From: a virus
Strand: one strand, 5' to 3'
Virus record (IMG/VR): IMGVR_UViG_3300020463_001602
Location: 1 to 43,012 of that record
Length of the DNA stretch: 43,012 nt
Shown here: piece after piece, positions 29,452-38,204 of the stretch
Layout of the letters: each line of letters starts with the position of its first letter
Position numbering within the stretch: the first letter of the stretch is position 1
Program-made: the position numbers and the translations under genes
The notes under the pieces: model-generated
Databases searched by the model: none
What the model saw: the letters and a program-made list of their open reading frames with translations, nothing else
Told to the model about the DNA's origin: nothing

Positions 29452-30387
29452 ATGGCACTAACAGACTTCTCTTCATTGAAGAAGAATCGCTCGAAGACCT
29501 TGGATAAGTTGAACTCTCAGCTTGAAAAGATATCTTCAAAATCATACCAAGATCCTAACGCAGGAAAATTTTGGAAACCAACGAGAGACAAAGCCGGTAA
29601 TGGATTCGCAGTAATCCGTTTCTTGCCTGCACCTCAAGGTGAAGAAATGCCTTTCGTTAGAATTTGGGACCATGGGTTCCAAGGACCAACAGGTCTATGG
29701 TATATCGAAAACTCTCTAACCACTTTAAATCAGGATGATCCTGTATCAGAGTTTAACTCTAAACTTTGGAACAGTGGTGTTGAGGCAGACAAGGAACAAG
29801 CACGTAAACAGAAGCGTAGGCTGAAGTATACTGCTAATGTATATATTGTTAAGGACCCAGGCAATCCTGAGAACGAAGGCAAGGTATTCATGTATCAGTT
29901 TGGTAAAAAAATCTTTGATAAGTTGAATGATTTAATGAATCCAACTTTTGAGGATGAAGAACCAACAAATCCATTTGATCTATGGGAAGGTGCAAACTTT
30001 CGTCTAAAGATCAGACAGTTTGAAGGTTACCCAAACTATGACAAGTCTGAGTTCGATCCAGCTTCTGCATTATCTGATGACGATGCCGAGTTGGAAAGAA
30101 TTTGGGGTGAACAACATTCTCTACAAGAATTAGTTGGACCTAGTAATTTCAAAACATACGCCGAGCTTAAAACAAAGCTGTACCGTGTACTTGATTTACA
30201 ATCGGAAGAACCAGTTGCAGCTGCTCCAGCAGTTGAAGCGGCTGATTCAGATTTGGATCTATCAAATATGTCCAATGATACTGCTGCGGCAGAACCGAAA
30301 ATGGCAAGCGCTGAACCTGATGCAGGATCAACCGCTAGTGATGATGATGATGACCTTAGTATTTTTAAGGAATTGGCACGTAGTTAA
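29452..30387 (+). CDS. 32: Single-stranded DNA binding protein gp32 (zinc-free)
   Basis: Coats single-stranded DNA and organises replication and recombination proteins. The 311-residue protein has an N-terminal basic domain, the core with Asp-His-Gly-Phe-Gln-Gly-Pro and Tyr-Ile-Glu-Asn blocks, and an acidic C-terminal tail (Asp-rich then Ile-Phe-Lys-Glu-Leu) that recruits partners. There is no cysteine in the whole protein, so the T4 zinc site (three Cys and one His) is lost. Good aggaga ribosome binding site. It ends in a strong terminator. Confidence 0.96.
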   Translation: MALTDFSSLKKNRSKTLDKLNSQLEKISSKSYQDPNAGKFWKPTRDKAGNGFAVIRFLPAPQGEEMPFVRIWDHGFQGPTGLWYIENSLTTLNQDDPVSEFNSKLWNSGVEADKEQARKQKRRLKYTANVYIVKDPGNPENEGKVFMYQFGKKIFDKLNDLMNPTFEDEEPTNPFDLWEGANFRLKIRQFEGYPNYDKSEFDPASALSDDDAELERIWGEQHSLQELVGPSNFKTYAELKTKLYRVLDLQSEEPVAAAPAVEAADSDLDLSNMSNDTAAAEPKMASAEPDAGSTASDDDDDLSIFKELARS

Positions 30388-30396
30388 TATCGGCAC

Positions 30397-30424
30397 GGAG
30401 GGATCTTTTGGTCCCTCCCTTTTT
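30397..30424 (+). terminator. Rho-independent terminator after gene 32
   Basis: Nine-bp hairpin GGAGGGATC/GGTCCCTCC (one G-T pair) with a TTTT loop, followed by CTTTTT. It would end most gene 32 transcripts and separate gp32 dosage from uvsX. Confidence 0.92.
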
Positions 30425-30435
30425 AAGGAGGACAT

Positions 30436-30720
30436 ATGTCTATAGAAAAAGAAACCACAATATTAGATTTTGATTTTGGGTTTACTGCCGTTGATGCTGA
30501 TGAATTAGAAGTAGTTCGAGAAGCAAGAGAGCAGGTTGAAACAACATCTGCGTCTGCGGAATCAAACGCTGCTAAGGCTCAATTAATATATGATGCGGTT
30601 GTACCGCTATTGAATAACTTAAAAGCTAACCCAGAAAAGGATTATATATATTGGCCAAACCGATATGAGAAACTTGATGCGTTTGCTGATAAGTTACATT
30701 CTATTTTAAGTGGAGAATAA
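30436..30720 (+). CDS. Conserved-looking small phage protein between genes 32 and uvsX
   Basis: A 94-residue acidic helical protein. The end block Pro-Leu-Leu-Asn-Asn-Leu-Lys-x-Asn-Pro-Glu-Lys-Asp-Tyr-Ile-Tyr-Trp-Pro-Asn-Arg is one I recall from many marine T4-like phages, in the same position next to uvsX. Function unknown; association with replication or recombination is positional. It has a strong aaggagg ribosome binding site just after the gene 32 terminator. Confidence 0.72.
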   Translation: MSIEKETTILDFDFGFTAVDADELEVVREAREQVETTSASAESNAAKAQLIYDAVVPLLNNLKANPEKDYIYWPNRYEKLDAFADKLHSILSGE

Positions 30721-30722
30721 TT

Positions 30723-31787
30723 ATGAGTTTACTCGATAAAATGTTGAAGGCAGGATCAATCAAGCAGGCATCTGCTCTGAATAATTCAGCTTTCTTTAAG
30801 GATAAGGATCCTATTCAAACAGAACTACCAATTGTAAATATTGCATTTAGTGGTTCGTTGAAAGGTGGTCTTATTCCAGGTCTAACAGTTGTAGCAGGAG
30901 AATCTAAAAGTTTCAAAACTTTACTCGGCTTATATTGTATGAAGGCTTATTTGAAAAAGTACCCGAAAGGTGTTGCTTTGTTATACGATTCTGAATATGG
31001 TATTACACCAGAGTATTTAGAATCTTTTGATATTGATACTAGCAGAGTACTTCACATTCCAATTGAAGATGTTGAACAATTAAAGTTTGATATTGTAAAC
31101 AGATTGGATGAAGTATCAACAGGTGACAATGTAATGGTAATGATTGATTCAATCGGTAACCTTGCTTCGAAGAAAGAAGTTGAGGATGCAATGAATGAGA
31201 AATCAGTTGCTGATATGTCGAGAGCAAAAGCTCTTAAGTCATTGTTCAGAATCATTACACCTAGATTGACGACAAAGGATATTCCTTGTATCGCAGTCAA
31301 CCATACATATAAAGAGATTGGGTTATTTCCTAAGAACATTATATCAGGTGGTACAGGTATTTACTATTCTGCTAATCAGATTTTTATTATATCAAAGGCT
31401 CAAGAGAAAGAAGGTACCGACCTCGCAGGTTGGAAGTTTACCATCAATATTGAAAAGTCAAGATATGTAAAAGAAAAAGCTAAGTTGCCGTTTAAGGTAT
31501 TATATGACAAAGGTATTCAAAAGAACAGTTCCTTAATGGATCTTGCGATTGAGTCCGGTCATATCTCAAAGGCAACACAAGGTTGGTATAATCTTACTGA
31601 TCTTGAGACAGGTGAAGTTATTGAACCAAAGCGTAGAGGAAAAGATATTGAGGAAGACGATGTATTCTTCAAGTCTTTAATCAAAAACGAAATGTTTAAT
31701 AAATTCATCGAAAGAAAATACAAGCTAACCAATGTGGAGGGACACGATGCTCGAGAAGACGATCTTATCGAATCTGATACTGAATGA
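30723..31787 (+). CDS. uvsX: Recombinase UvsX (RecA-like)
   Basis: Strand-exchange ATPase that drives recombination-dependent replication. Walker A is Gly59-Glu-Ser-Lys-Ser-Phe-Lys-Thr66, the same unusual form as T4 UvsX. Walker B follows as Met-Val-Met-Ile-Asp-Ser. Its 354 residues are slightly shorter than T4 UvsX (390). It overlaps gene 41 by 41 bases; UvsY (11168-11605) is its loader. Confidence 0.96.
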   Translation: MSLLDKMLKAGSIKQASALNNSAFFKDKDPIQTELPIVNIAFSGSLKGGLIPGLTVVAGESKSFKTLLGLYCMKAYLKKYPKGVALLYDSEYGITPEYLESFDIDTSRVLHIPIEDVEQLKFDIVNRLDEVSTGDNVMVMIDSIGNLASKKEVEDAMNEKSVADMSRAKALKSLFRIITPRLTTKDIPCIAVNHTYKEIGLFPKNIISGGTGIYYSANQIFIISKAQEKEGTDLAGWKFTINIEKSRYVKEKAKLPFKVLYDKGIQKNSSLMDLAIESGHISKATQGWYNLTDLETGEVIEPKRRGKDIEEDDVFFKSLIKNEMFNKFIERKYKLTNVEGHDAREDDLIESDTE

Positions 31788-33186
31788 GGACTTTTGCCGA
31801 AAGGTATATCCTTATCTAAAACCAGATTACTTCGATGATAACGTACTTCGTAAGGTATTTGAAACGGCTTCAGAGTATTTAGAAAAATACAAGGAGCCGC
31901 CTTCAATTGAAGCTTTAAAGATTGCAGTTGATAAAAGAAAAGATTTAACTGAGGATACATATCAAGGAGTTCATTCATTAGTAAGTGAACTCTCAATTGA
32001 TAAAGATACACAAATTGATTTCTTAATTGATGAAACCGAAAAGTTCTGTCAAGACAAAGATTTGTATAATAGTATTCGTAAATCAATTCTTATTCTTGAT
32101 GGCCAAGATACTGAACAAGGTAAAGGCGAAATACCAAGGTTGTTATCCGACAGCTTAGGTATCAGCTTTGACCAATCTGTAGGTCATGACTTTCTTGAAG
32201 ATGTTGATGATCGTTATGAACACTATCATCGTAAAGAAGAAAGGATTCCATTTGATATTGATATCCTAAACAAAATTACAAAAGGTGGCATACCTCGTAA
32301 ATCTATGACTGTCTTGTTGGCAACGACAGGTGGTGGTAAATCTTTGATTAAATGTCACATGGCAGCAAATCATTTGATGTATGGCAAAAATGTATTATAC
32401 ATTACGATGGAAATGGCTGCTGAAGAAATCGGCCGTCGTATCGACGCAAACATTATGGATATTACTTTGGACGAAGTTGCTGAAGTTCCTCGTGATGTAT
32501 TTGAAAAAAGAATGGCTCGATATAAAACAAAGACAACAGGTAAGCTTGTCATTAAAGAGTTTCCTACAGGTTCAGCGCACAGCGGACACTTCCGTCATTT
32601 GCTGAATGAACTCAAACTTAAAAAGAACTTCAGTCCTGATGTTATCTTTTTAGATTACCTGAATATTTGTTCTTCATCTCGAGTTCGTGGTGCGGCTGCC
32701 GCAAACAGTTATACTTTAGTTAAATCAATTGCAGAAGAAGTTCGTGGATTGGCAATGGAATATAATTGTGCAATCGTTACTTCATCTCAATATAACAGAG
32801 ATGCTTATGGTAACTCTGATGTTGATTTAACAAATACTTCTGAATCTATGGGTATCACTCATACAGCAGATGCAATATTTGGTCTTGTAAGTTCTGAGTA
32901 TCTTGATGAAATGAATCAGCTAATGATAAAGCAGTTGAAGAATCGTTGGGGAGATATCAGTTACTATCGAAGATTCCTAGTTGGTATTGAAAGAGCAAAG
33001 ATGAAAATCTATGAGCTTGAAGAATCAGCTCAGCAGAATATTAATCTTGATGGTCCTGGAGGTGGTCAAGCCGCGGGAAAGAATCAGAGCTCTGATGGTC
33101 CTGTTTTTGACAAGACCGATATAGGAATGCGATTAAACAAAAGAAATCCAAGCAAGAACGTATTTGGAGATGTACAACTCAGGTAG
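31747..33186 (+). CDS. 41: Replicative helicase gp41 (DnaB-like)
   Basis: Hexameric 5'-3' helicase of the replisome. Walker A is Ala192-Thr-Thr-Gly-Gly-Gly-Lys-Ser199, and the DnaB-type Walker B (Val-Ile-Phe-Leu-Asp-Tyr) and a later Ser-Ser-Gln-Tyr-Asn-Arg motif are present. It has 479 residues, close to T4 gp41. I start it at the ATG at 31747, which has ggaggga five bases upstream, rather than at the ATG 15 bases earlier. The primase (gp61) gene is not in this window. Confidence 0.96.
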   Translation: MLEKTILSNLILNEDFCRKVYPYLKPDYFDDNVLRKVFETASEYLEKYKEPPSIEALKIAVDKRKDLTEDTYQGVHSLVSELSIDKDTQIDFLIDETEKFCQDKDLYNSIRKSILILDGQDTEQGKGEIPRLLSDSLGISFDQSVGHDFLEDVDDRYEHYHRKEERIPFDIDILNKITKGGIPRKSMTVLLATTGGGKSLIKCHMAANHLMYGKNVLYITMEMAAEEIGRRIDANIMDITLDEVAEVPRDVFEKRMARYKTKTTGKLVIKEFPTGSAHSGHFRHLLNELKLKKNFSPDVIFLDYLNICSSSRVRGAAAANSYTLVKSIAEEVRGLAMEYNCAIVTSSQYNRDAYGNSDVDLTNTSESMGITHTADAIFGLVSSEYLDEMNQLMIKQLKNRWGDISYYRRFLVGIERAKMKIYELEESAQQNINLDGPGGGQAAGKNQSSDGPVFDKTDIGMRLNKRNPSKNVFGDVQLR

Positions 33187-33194
33187 GTTATCTG

Positions 33195-33202
33195 TATAAA
33201 TA
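33195..33202 (+). promoter_or_regulatory. T4-type late promoter (TATAAATA)
   Basis: Perfect TATAAATA on the plus strand, 34 bases before the ATG of the predicted capsid-packaged protein at 33236. Confidence 0.78.
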
Positions 33203-33235
33203 AACTCTAGATATATACATAATATAGGGTAAGTA

Positions 33236-34663
33236 ATGAAACGATTTAGTTCATTTATTGCAGAAGCTAGTTTTTTAAAGCCTGACTATGTTATAGGACA
33301 TAAAGTTGCTTATAACGGAAAAGGCTTCAAAGAATTGTCTGCATTGGGTTATAAGGCAGGAGATCACTTTGAAATTATAGCAGCGACCAAAGCTGACTAT
33401 ACTTATGGTGATGGTCCTGAAGAAAAATACCTAAAAGCTCCAAATGGAAAAGTCATTCATATGAAAGGAAGTACTTCTTTCAAGTCAAGTTCTTTTACTC
33501 ATGTTAAGACTTCAGGTTCTCCACCTACTGGTGCTGAATGGGAAGATGTAATTGTTTATGCTTATAATAAACGTAACAATAAACCAACAGATCCTGAAAC
33601 AATCGCAGTAGCAGAGAAGTTCAGTAACTATATGGATGTTGCTGATAAAATCGCAGGCAACTTTAATAGTCAATTAAAAGCAAAACAATTAGTACAAACT
33701 GGTCGAGGTATGGGTGCTGTTAGTTTAGGACCTATATGGAAAGAAACAGGTGCTAAGAATAAAACACCAAAGACCGATATTGCTTCTTCTGATTTTAAAG
33801 AAAAGATATCATTAAAGAAAGCAGGTGGTTCTCAACTTGCTTCACCAACCAAAGCAGAAGCTATCGCAATCGTTAAAGCAGCAATGTCTGAAATGGGCGA
33901 AGATAGAGGAATGGCAACCAAGCTTGTTCAAACAATGGAAACAAATATGTCTTCGTTAGTATCAAGAGTTGCCGCTGGTGATTTGCGTAAACAATCAAAA
34001 GCTGGTGTAAAGACAGATGCAGTAATTGATTTTCAAAAGAAAGATAAAGGTAATAGAGAATTAACTAAAATGCTCGAAGACCTTATTAATCAAGATACAG
34101 CAGTTAATGCTTTGTTTAGTAAACATGTTGTACTTGAGGCAGCAACTGGTAATCATAAGTTCGGTACCGCATCTTCTCCAGCTGCAGCTAATCTTTTAGG
34201 TAAGTTTACATTAACAGGTGATATTGAAGTACAACCTATTAACAGTATTAAAGATTCTATTATTATTAAATATGCACAAACAGTTAAACCTGTCGTTTCA
34301 TTTAAATCAGGTGGTGGCGGTGCTCCTGCTTATTCAGCATTACGATTAGGCATTAAAGAATCAGAAACATTAAAAGGTATTGTACTATCTGAAATGGAAC
34401 AACTTGACGGTTTAATGTTAACCGAAGATTTTCTATCAGAAGGTCCACTTGATATGTTAAAGAATGCAAGTGATTGGGCAAAAGATAAAGGTGCTGCATT
34501 TGTTAATAAAGTTAAAGCCGCAGTTAAAAATGTTCTTTCTAAAGTAACTGCAGTACTTAAAAAGATCGCAAAGATGGGTAAGAAAATGTTTGCTTCTCTA
34601 ATGAAGTTTTTAGGAGTTGATGTTAAATCGGCAATAGGAATACCAGGAAATATTTCTTTATGA
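33236..34663 (+). CDS. Predicted internal virion protein with amphipathic C-terminal peptide
   Basis: A 475-residue late protein. The first ten residues, Met-Lys-Arg-Phe-Ser-Ser-Phe-Ile-Ala-Glu, then Ala, copy the T4 internal-protein targeting peptide (IPIII starts Met-Lys-Thr-Tyr-Gln-Glu-Phe-Ile-Ala-Glu-Ala), with a gp21-type Ile-x-Glu cleavage site. A second Leu400-Ser-Glu402 site before Gly403 would release a 73-residue C-terminal, Lys-rich, strongly amphipathic helical segment. The middle has no domain I recognise. Related proteins in marine T4-like phages are called virion structural. Packaging is inferred from the motif only. Confidence 0.72.
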   Translation: MKRFSSFIAEASFLKPDYVIGHKVAYNGKGFKELSALGYKAGDHFEIIAATKADYTYGDGPEEKYLKAPNGKVIHMKGSTSFKSSSFTHVKTSGSPPTGAEWEDVIVYAYNKRNNKPTDPETIAVAEKFSNYMDVADKIAGNFNSQLKAKQLVQTGRGMGAVSLGPIWKETGAKNKTPKTDIASSDFKEKISLKKAGGSQLASPTKAEAIAIVKAAMSEMGEDRGMATKLVQTMETNMSSLVSRVAAGDLRKQSKAGVKTDAVIDFQKKDKGNRELTKMLEDLINQDTAVNALFSKHVVLEAATGNHKFGTASSPAAANLLGKFTLTGDIEVQPINSIKDSIIIKYAQTVKPVVSFKSGGGGAPAYSALRLGIKESETLKGIVLSEMEQLDGLMLTEDFLSEGPLDMLKNASDWAKDKGAAFVNKVKAAVKNVLSKVTAVLKKIAKMGKKMFASLMKFLGVDVKSAIGIPGNISL

Positions 34664-35520
34664 AAAATTATAAACAATTTATAGATGAAGGACCAAACGA
34701 TCCTGCGATATTTAAAGCTATCTTTTTAGCAGGCGGTCCCGGTTCAGGTAAATCTTTTATGGTCGGTAATACATCTTTAACCTCTCATGGATTTAAAGTT
34801 GTTAATTCAGATGATATATTTGAAAAAGCAATGGTTAAGGCAGGTGTTACAATGGATGCTGAAGGTATCTTTTCTGCTCAAGGTCAAGCATTAAGAGACA
34901 AAGCAAAAAAGATAACAGGTGCTCGCATGGAGCGATGGATCGAAGGTCGTCTAGGATTGGTCATTGATGGTACAGGTAAAGACGAAGCAAAGATAAAGTC
35001 ACAAGCAGAAAAGTTAAAGTCTATAGGTTATGAAGTCGCAATGATTTTTGTAAATACAGATTTAGATACTGCGATTAAACGTAATGACTTAAGACCAAGA
35101 TCATTACCAACTCCAACTGTTGTAACAATGTGGAAATCAGTTCAAAAAAATATTGGTAGATTTCAAGGATTATTTAAATCAAACATGTTAATTCTCGATA
35201 ATTCACAAGGGGAAGATTTTCAATCTGCTATTCGTGTAGGTTATAAATTTGGTAAAGCGTTTGCAGAAAAACGAGTTGCTCATGCCAAAGCAATTAAATG
35301 GCTTGCTTCATTTAAAGAAGGTATGATAGAGGCAACATTAGCATCAACTCATGCAGCTGTACTTGACGCATTATGGACCGATGTTAAAAAGAAATTAGAA
35401 ACAGATTTAAGACGCGGTGGTAACTTAAAGGACCTTGACGATATAGCAAAATTAGTTAATAAACGAATCGAGCTTGATACAAAGCATAAAGGATATTCAA
35501 GGTTGAAGAAAAGAAAATGA
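34660..35520 (+). CDS. P-loop (zeta-toxin-like) kinase, predicted capsid-packaged
   Basis: A 286-residue P-loop protein. Walker A is Gly25-Gly-Pro-Gly-Ser-Gly-Lys-Ser32, and Val-Asn-Ser-Asp-Asp and Asp-Gly-Thr-Gly-Lys follow as in zeta-toxin/nucleoside-kinase folds. Similar proteins occur in marine T4-like phages. The N terminus (Met-Lys-Asn-Tyr-Lys-Gln-Phe-Ile-Asp-Glu, then Gly) is again the targeting peptide with an Ile-x-Glu site. The substrate is unknown; UDP-sugars or nucleotides are possible. It overlaps its neighbours by four bases. Confidence 0.82.
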   Translation: MKNYKQFIDEGPNDPAIFKAIFLAGGPGSGKSFMVGNTSLTSHGFKVVNSDDIFEKAMVKAGVTMDAEGIFSAQGQALRDKAKKITGARMERWIEGRLGLVIDGTGKDEAKIKSQAEKLKSIGYEVAMIFVNTDLDTAIKRNDLRPRSLPTPTVVTMWKSVQKNIGRFQGLFKSNMLILDNSQGEDFQSAIRVGYKFGKAFAEKRVAHAKAIKWLASFKEGMIEATLASTHAAVLDALWTDVKKKLETDLRRGGNLKDLDDIAKLVNKRIELDTKHKGYSRLKKRK

Positions 35521-36749
35521 AGTCATATAAAACATACATAGCAGAAGCAGACGCAAATCTACATATGACACACCTTGAGGATGCTGTAATAGACGGCGGA
35601 GTAAAAGGTACAAGGAATGTAATTAATTATATTCGTCATATTCGAGATATGTTATCTGGTAATACAAAAGCTCCTGTTAGTTTAACAACTAAATGGGACG
35701 GCGCGCCTGCGATCTTTGCTGGAACTGATCCTGCTGATGGAAAGTTTTTTGTGGCAAAGAAAGGAGTCTTTAATAAGAATCCTAAATTATATAAATCAAA
35801 TACAGAAATAGATAATGATCTGAGTGGTGAACTCAATAGCAAATTTAAAGTTGCTCTTGCAGAGTTTTCCAAGCTCGGAATTGAAGGAGTAGTACAAGGT
35901 GATTTCTTATATACGAATGACGATCTTAAAACGGAAAATATTGATGGAGAACCGTGTGTTACTTTCCATCCTAATACCATTGTTTACGCGGTACCTAAAG
36001 CATCAAGCCTCGGTCAGAAAATATCAGGATCGAAAATCGGTGTGGTCTGGCATACAACATACGGAGGATCAAGTCTTGAATCAATGTCTGCAAGTTTTGG
36101 AAAGGCGATATCAACAAAACTTAATAACATTACGTCAGTCTGGCACGTAGATGCAACTTTTGAAGACAAGTCAGGTAATGCAACATTTACCGCAGCAGAA
36201 ACAAAAGCATTAACTGCTTCGCTATCAAAGGCAGGCAAGTTATTTAATACAATAGATGCAAAAACATTAAATGAACTTGGAACAAACGAAGAACTTAATG
36301 TAAGAATCAACGCATATATTAATTCAAAAGTACGTCAGGGTCAACGTATTGGTTCAATTAAACCTTTTGTATCAAACCTACAAAAATACATACAAGAATA
36401 TTATCAGAAAGAAGCAGATAAGCGTAAGACTCCTGCTGGTAAGAAAACACAAATGGATAAAGCAACGGCTGTATTGGCAATCTTTGATAAAAAGAACACA
36501 AGAAAGCTCGAAGCAATCTTTACTCTATATGACTCTTTAGTTGATATGAAATACATTATCATAGCAAAACTAAATCAAGTAGGTGGATTGAAAACTTTAT
36601 TAAAAACAAAAAATGGATTTGAAGTTACAGGACAAGAAGGATTCGTTGCGATTGACCATTACGGCAAAAACGCATTGAAGATTGTGGATCGTTTAGGATT
36701 CAGCCTTGCTAACTTCTCAGACAAATATATTAAAGGGTGGCAAAAATAA
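35517..36749 (+). CDS. DUF6267-like ligase-fold nucleotidyltransferase, predicted capsid-packaged
   Basis: A 410-residue protein of a family common in marine T4-like phages. The KxDG nucleotidyltransferase motif is Lys59-Trp-Asp-Gly62, followed by Phe-Val-Ala-Lys-Lys-Gly, Gly-Val-Val-Gln-Gly-Asp (motif III-like) and Val-Val-Trp-His-Thr-Thr (motif IV-like), an order like ATP/NAD-dependent nucleic acid ligases. Whether it ligates RNA or DNA is unproven. The N terminus, Met-Lys-Ser-Tyr-Lys-Thr-Tyr-Ile-Ala-Glu, then Ala, fits the targeting and cleavage pattern. It is coupled to the kinase gene. Confidence 0.78.
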   Translation: MKSYKTYIAEADANLHMTHLEDAVIDGGVKGTRNVINYIRHIRDMLSGNTKAPVSLTTKWDGAPAIFAGTDPADGKFFVAKKGVFNKNPKLYKSNTEIDNDLSGELNSKFKVALAEFSKLGIEGVVQGDFLYTNDDLKTENIDGEPCVTFHPNTIVYAVPKASSLGQKISGSKIGVVWHTTYGGSSLESMSASFGKAISTKLNNITSVWHVDATFEDKSGNATFTAAETKALTASLSKAGKLFNTIDAKTLNELGTNEELNVRINAYINSKVRQGQRIGSIKPFVSNLQKYIQEYYQKEADKRKTPAGKKTQMDKATAVLAIFDKKNTRKLEAIFTLYDSLVDMKYIIIAKLNQVGGLKTLLKTKNGFEVTGQEGFVAIDHYGKNALKIVDRLGFSLANFSDKYIKGWQK

Positions 36750-36988
36750 TGGCATTCGTAACAGTACCAGGAAGTAACGGAACATGGGAATATGACAACG
36801 CAGCTACAGCAGCTGATACATATTCTGATAGTCCAGGAACAGTAACCGCAGGTGTAAGATCATTTACAACACCAGGCGGAGTAACAACACAAACTTATAT
36901 TAAATGTAGAAAACCAGGAAAGACTCTAATCAATGGCGAAATTAATAAAGATTTCTATGATAACAGATTTTCAAACGGTACACCATAA
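36749..36988 (+). CDS. Small conserved-looking virion-type protein
   Basis: A 79-residue Gly/Thr/Ser-rich protein with Gly-Ser-Asn-Gly-Thr-Trp-Glu-Tyr near the start. Similar short proteins occur in marine T4-like phages near capsid genes; function unknown. I use the ATG at 36749 overlapping the upstream stop; an in-frame GTG four codons earlier is possible. It has no targeting peptide. Confidence 0.65.
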   Translation: MAFVTVPGSNGTWEYDNAATAADTYSDSPGTVTAGVRSFTTPGGVTTQTYIKCRKPGKTLINGEINKDFYDNRFSNGTP

Positions 36989-36991
36989 TAG

Positions 36992-37020
36992 TTGACACAA
37001 GTCTTAAAGTTTGTTATAAT
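36992..37020 (+). promoter_or_regulatory. Early sigma70-type promoter, surface-modification cassette
   Basis: TTGACA (36992-36997), 17 bases, TATAAT (37015-37020), both perfect, between late capsid genes and the methyltransferase at 37106. It marks the cassette as early although its neighbours are late. Confidence 0.84.
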
Positions 37021-37105
37021 ATATAAAATTATGGTTCGTAATGTGTAAGTGATCTAAGCGCTACTCGGCGCAGCACTCCGAATCAGTATAATAGGAGTAA
37101 TTAAA

Positions 37106-37672
37106 TTGGGAAGAATTAACGACAGAGGCCACGACGGTGGCAATATATGGCGATGGCAAACAATTGAAAAATACGTACGAAAGAATGGATGGACAAAAGG
37201 CGCTGAACTCGGAGTATGGCTCGGAGAAACCTTTAAGCACTTGGTTAAAACTTGTCACCATCTTCACCTTATTGGTGTTGACTTATACGAAGCTCAGCCC
37301 GGATATGACGGACCAGAACAATGGACGCGGGGCGAAAATGGCCATTCTTGGGACCACGAGGCTTACTATCAAGACTTAGTTAGATTCTGTCAAGGATATC
37401 CAGGCAGAGCAGAAATTATTAAAGACTATACAACAGAAGCAGCAAAAGAAGTTGCAGACGAATCATTAGACTTTGTTTTTATTGATGCTGACCATAGTTA
37501 TAATGGAGTAATGCGAGATGTACAAGCTTGGGCTCCAAAGGTCAGAAAAGGTGGAATGATTATTGGGCATGATATACATTTTCCAACTGTGAAAGAAGCA
37601 GTTGTTGAATTATATGGTGAAGACGGTTATATAGTTGAGGATGATTTCCTATGGCTTGTCGAAAAGACGTAG
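37106..37672 (+). CDS. Class I SAM-dependent methyltransferase
   Basis: A 188-residue methyltransferase with Gly-Ala-Glu-Leu-Gly-Val-Trp-Leu-Gly-Glu-Thr as motif I and Phe-Val-Phe-Ile-Asp-Ala-Asp-His-Ser-Tyr as the acidic motif, matching the Methyltransf_24 group. The start is a TTG with taggag eight bases upstream; no ATG fits better. First gene of the glycan-modification cassette. The substrate is likely a sugar or O-antigen intermediate. Confidence 0.82.
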   Translation: MGRINDRGHDGGNIWRWQTIEKYVRKNGWTKGAELGVWLGETFKHLVKTCHHLHLIGVDLYEAQPGYDGPEQWTRGENGHSWDHEAYYQDLVRFCQGYPGRAEIIKDYTTEAAKEVADESLDFVFIDADHSYNGVMRDVQAWAPKVRKGGMIIGHDIHFPTVKEAVVELYGEDGYIVEDDFLWLVEKT

Positions 37673-38193
37673 TAGTAATAAATTTTTACGGAGGACCTGG
37701 GTCAGGTAAATCAACCGCAGCTGCAGGTCTATTTTATAATATGAAGATGGCAGGCTATAATGTCGAACTGACAGATGAGTTTGCTAAAGAATGTGTTTGG
37801 GAAGGTAATATCCCAATGCTGCAAGATCAACTTTGGGTATTAGGACATCAACATAGAAAGATATTAAGACTATCTGATAAGGTTGATTATATCATAACTG
37901 ATAGTCCTGTATTATTAAGTCCTATATACCGCGAAAGATATGGTGGAAGCATATATACAGACCTTATTGACAAAATGGCATTAGAGTGTTATAATTTGTA
38001 TGAACACAATATAAACTTTATGCTAACAAGACCTGATGATTTTGAACAAAACGGTAGAGCACAAGATGAAACAGAGTGTCGTGAAATCGATGAAGCAATT
38101 ATAAAACAATTTGAACTATTGGATATTGCATATATAAAATTAGAATCAAACGATAACGCAAAGGCAGCATTGTTTCATATCGCAGGCTTTTAA
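37651..38193 (+). CDS. P-loop ATPase/kinase (unknown substrate)
   Basis: A 180-residue P-loop protein with Walker A Gly-Gly-Pro-Gly-Ser-Gly-Lys-Ser near residue 15 and a Tyr-Ile-Ile-Thr-Asp-Ser-Pro Walker B region near 82. The pattern fits small AAA/kinase proteins seen in phages (nucleoside or NMN kinase-like). Its position among glycan genes suggests a sugar or nucleotide activation role, but the substrate is unknown. It overlaps the methyltransferase by 22 bases. Confidence 0.78.
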   Translation: MACRKDVVVINFYGGPGSGKSTAAAGLFYNMKMAGYNVELTDEFAKECVWEGNIPMLQDQLWVLGHQHRKILRLSDKVDYIITDSPVLLSPIYRERYGGSIYTDLIDKMALECYNLYEHNINFMLTRPDDFEQNGRAQDETECREIDEAIIKQFELLDIAYIKLESNDNAKAALFHIAGF

Positions 38194-38204
38194 GAGGTTG
38201 ATAA

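Noticed and set aside
31559-32086. Long minus-strand frame of 175 codons opposite uvsX and gene 41
   Set aside because: It is antisense to two certain genes, and its Leu/Tyr-rich composition is that of a shadow frame.
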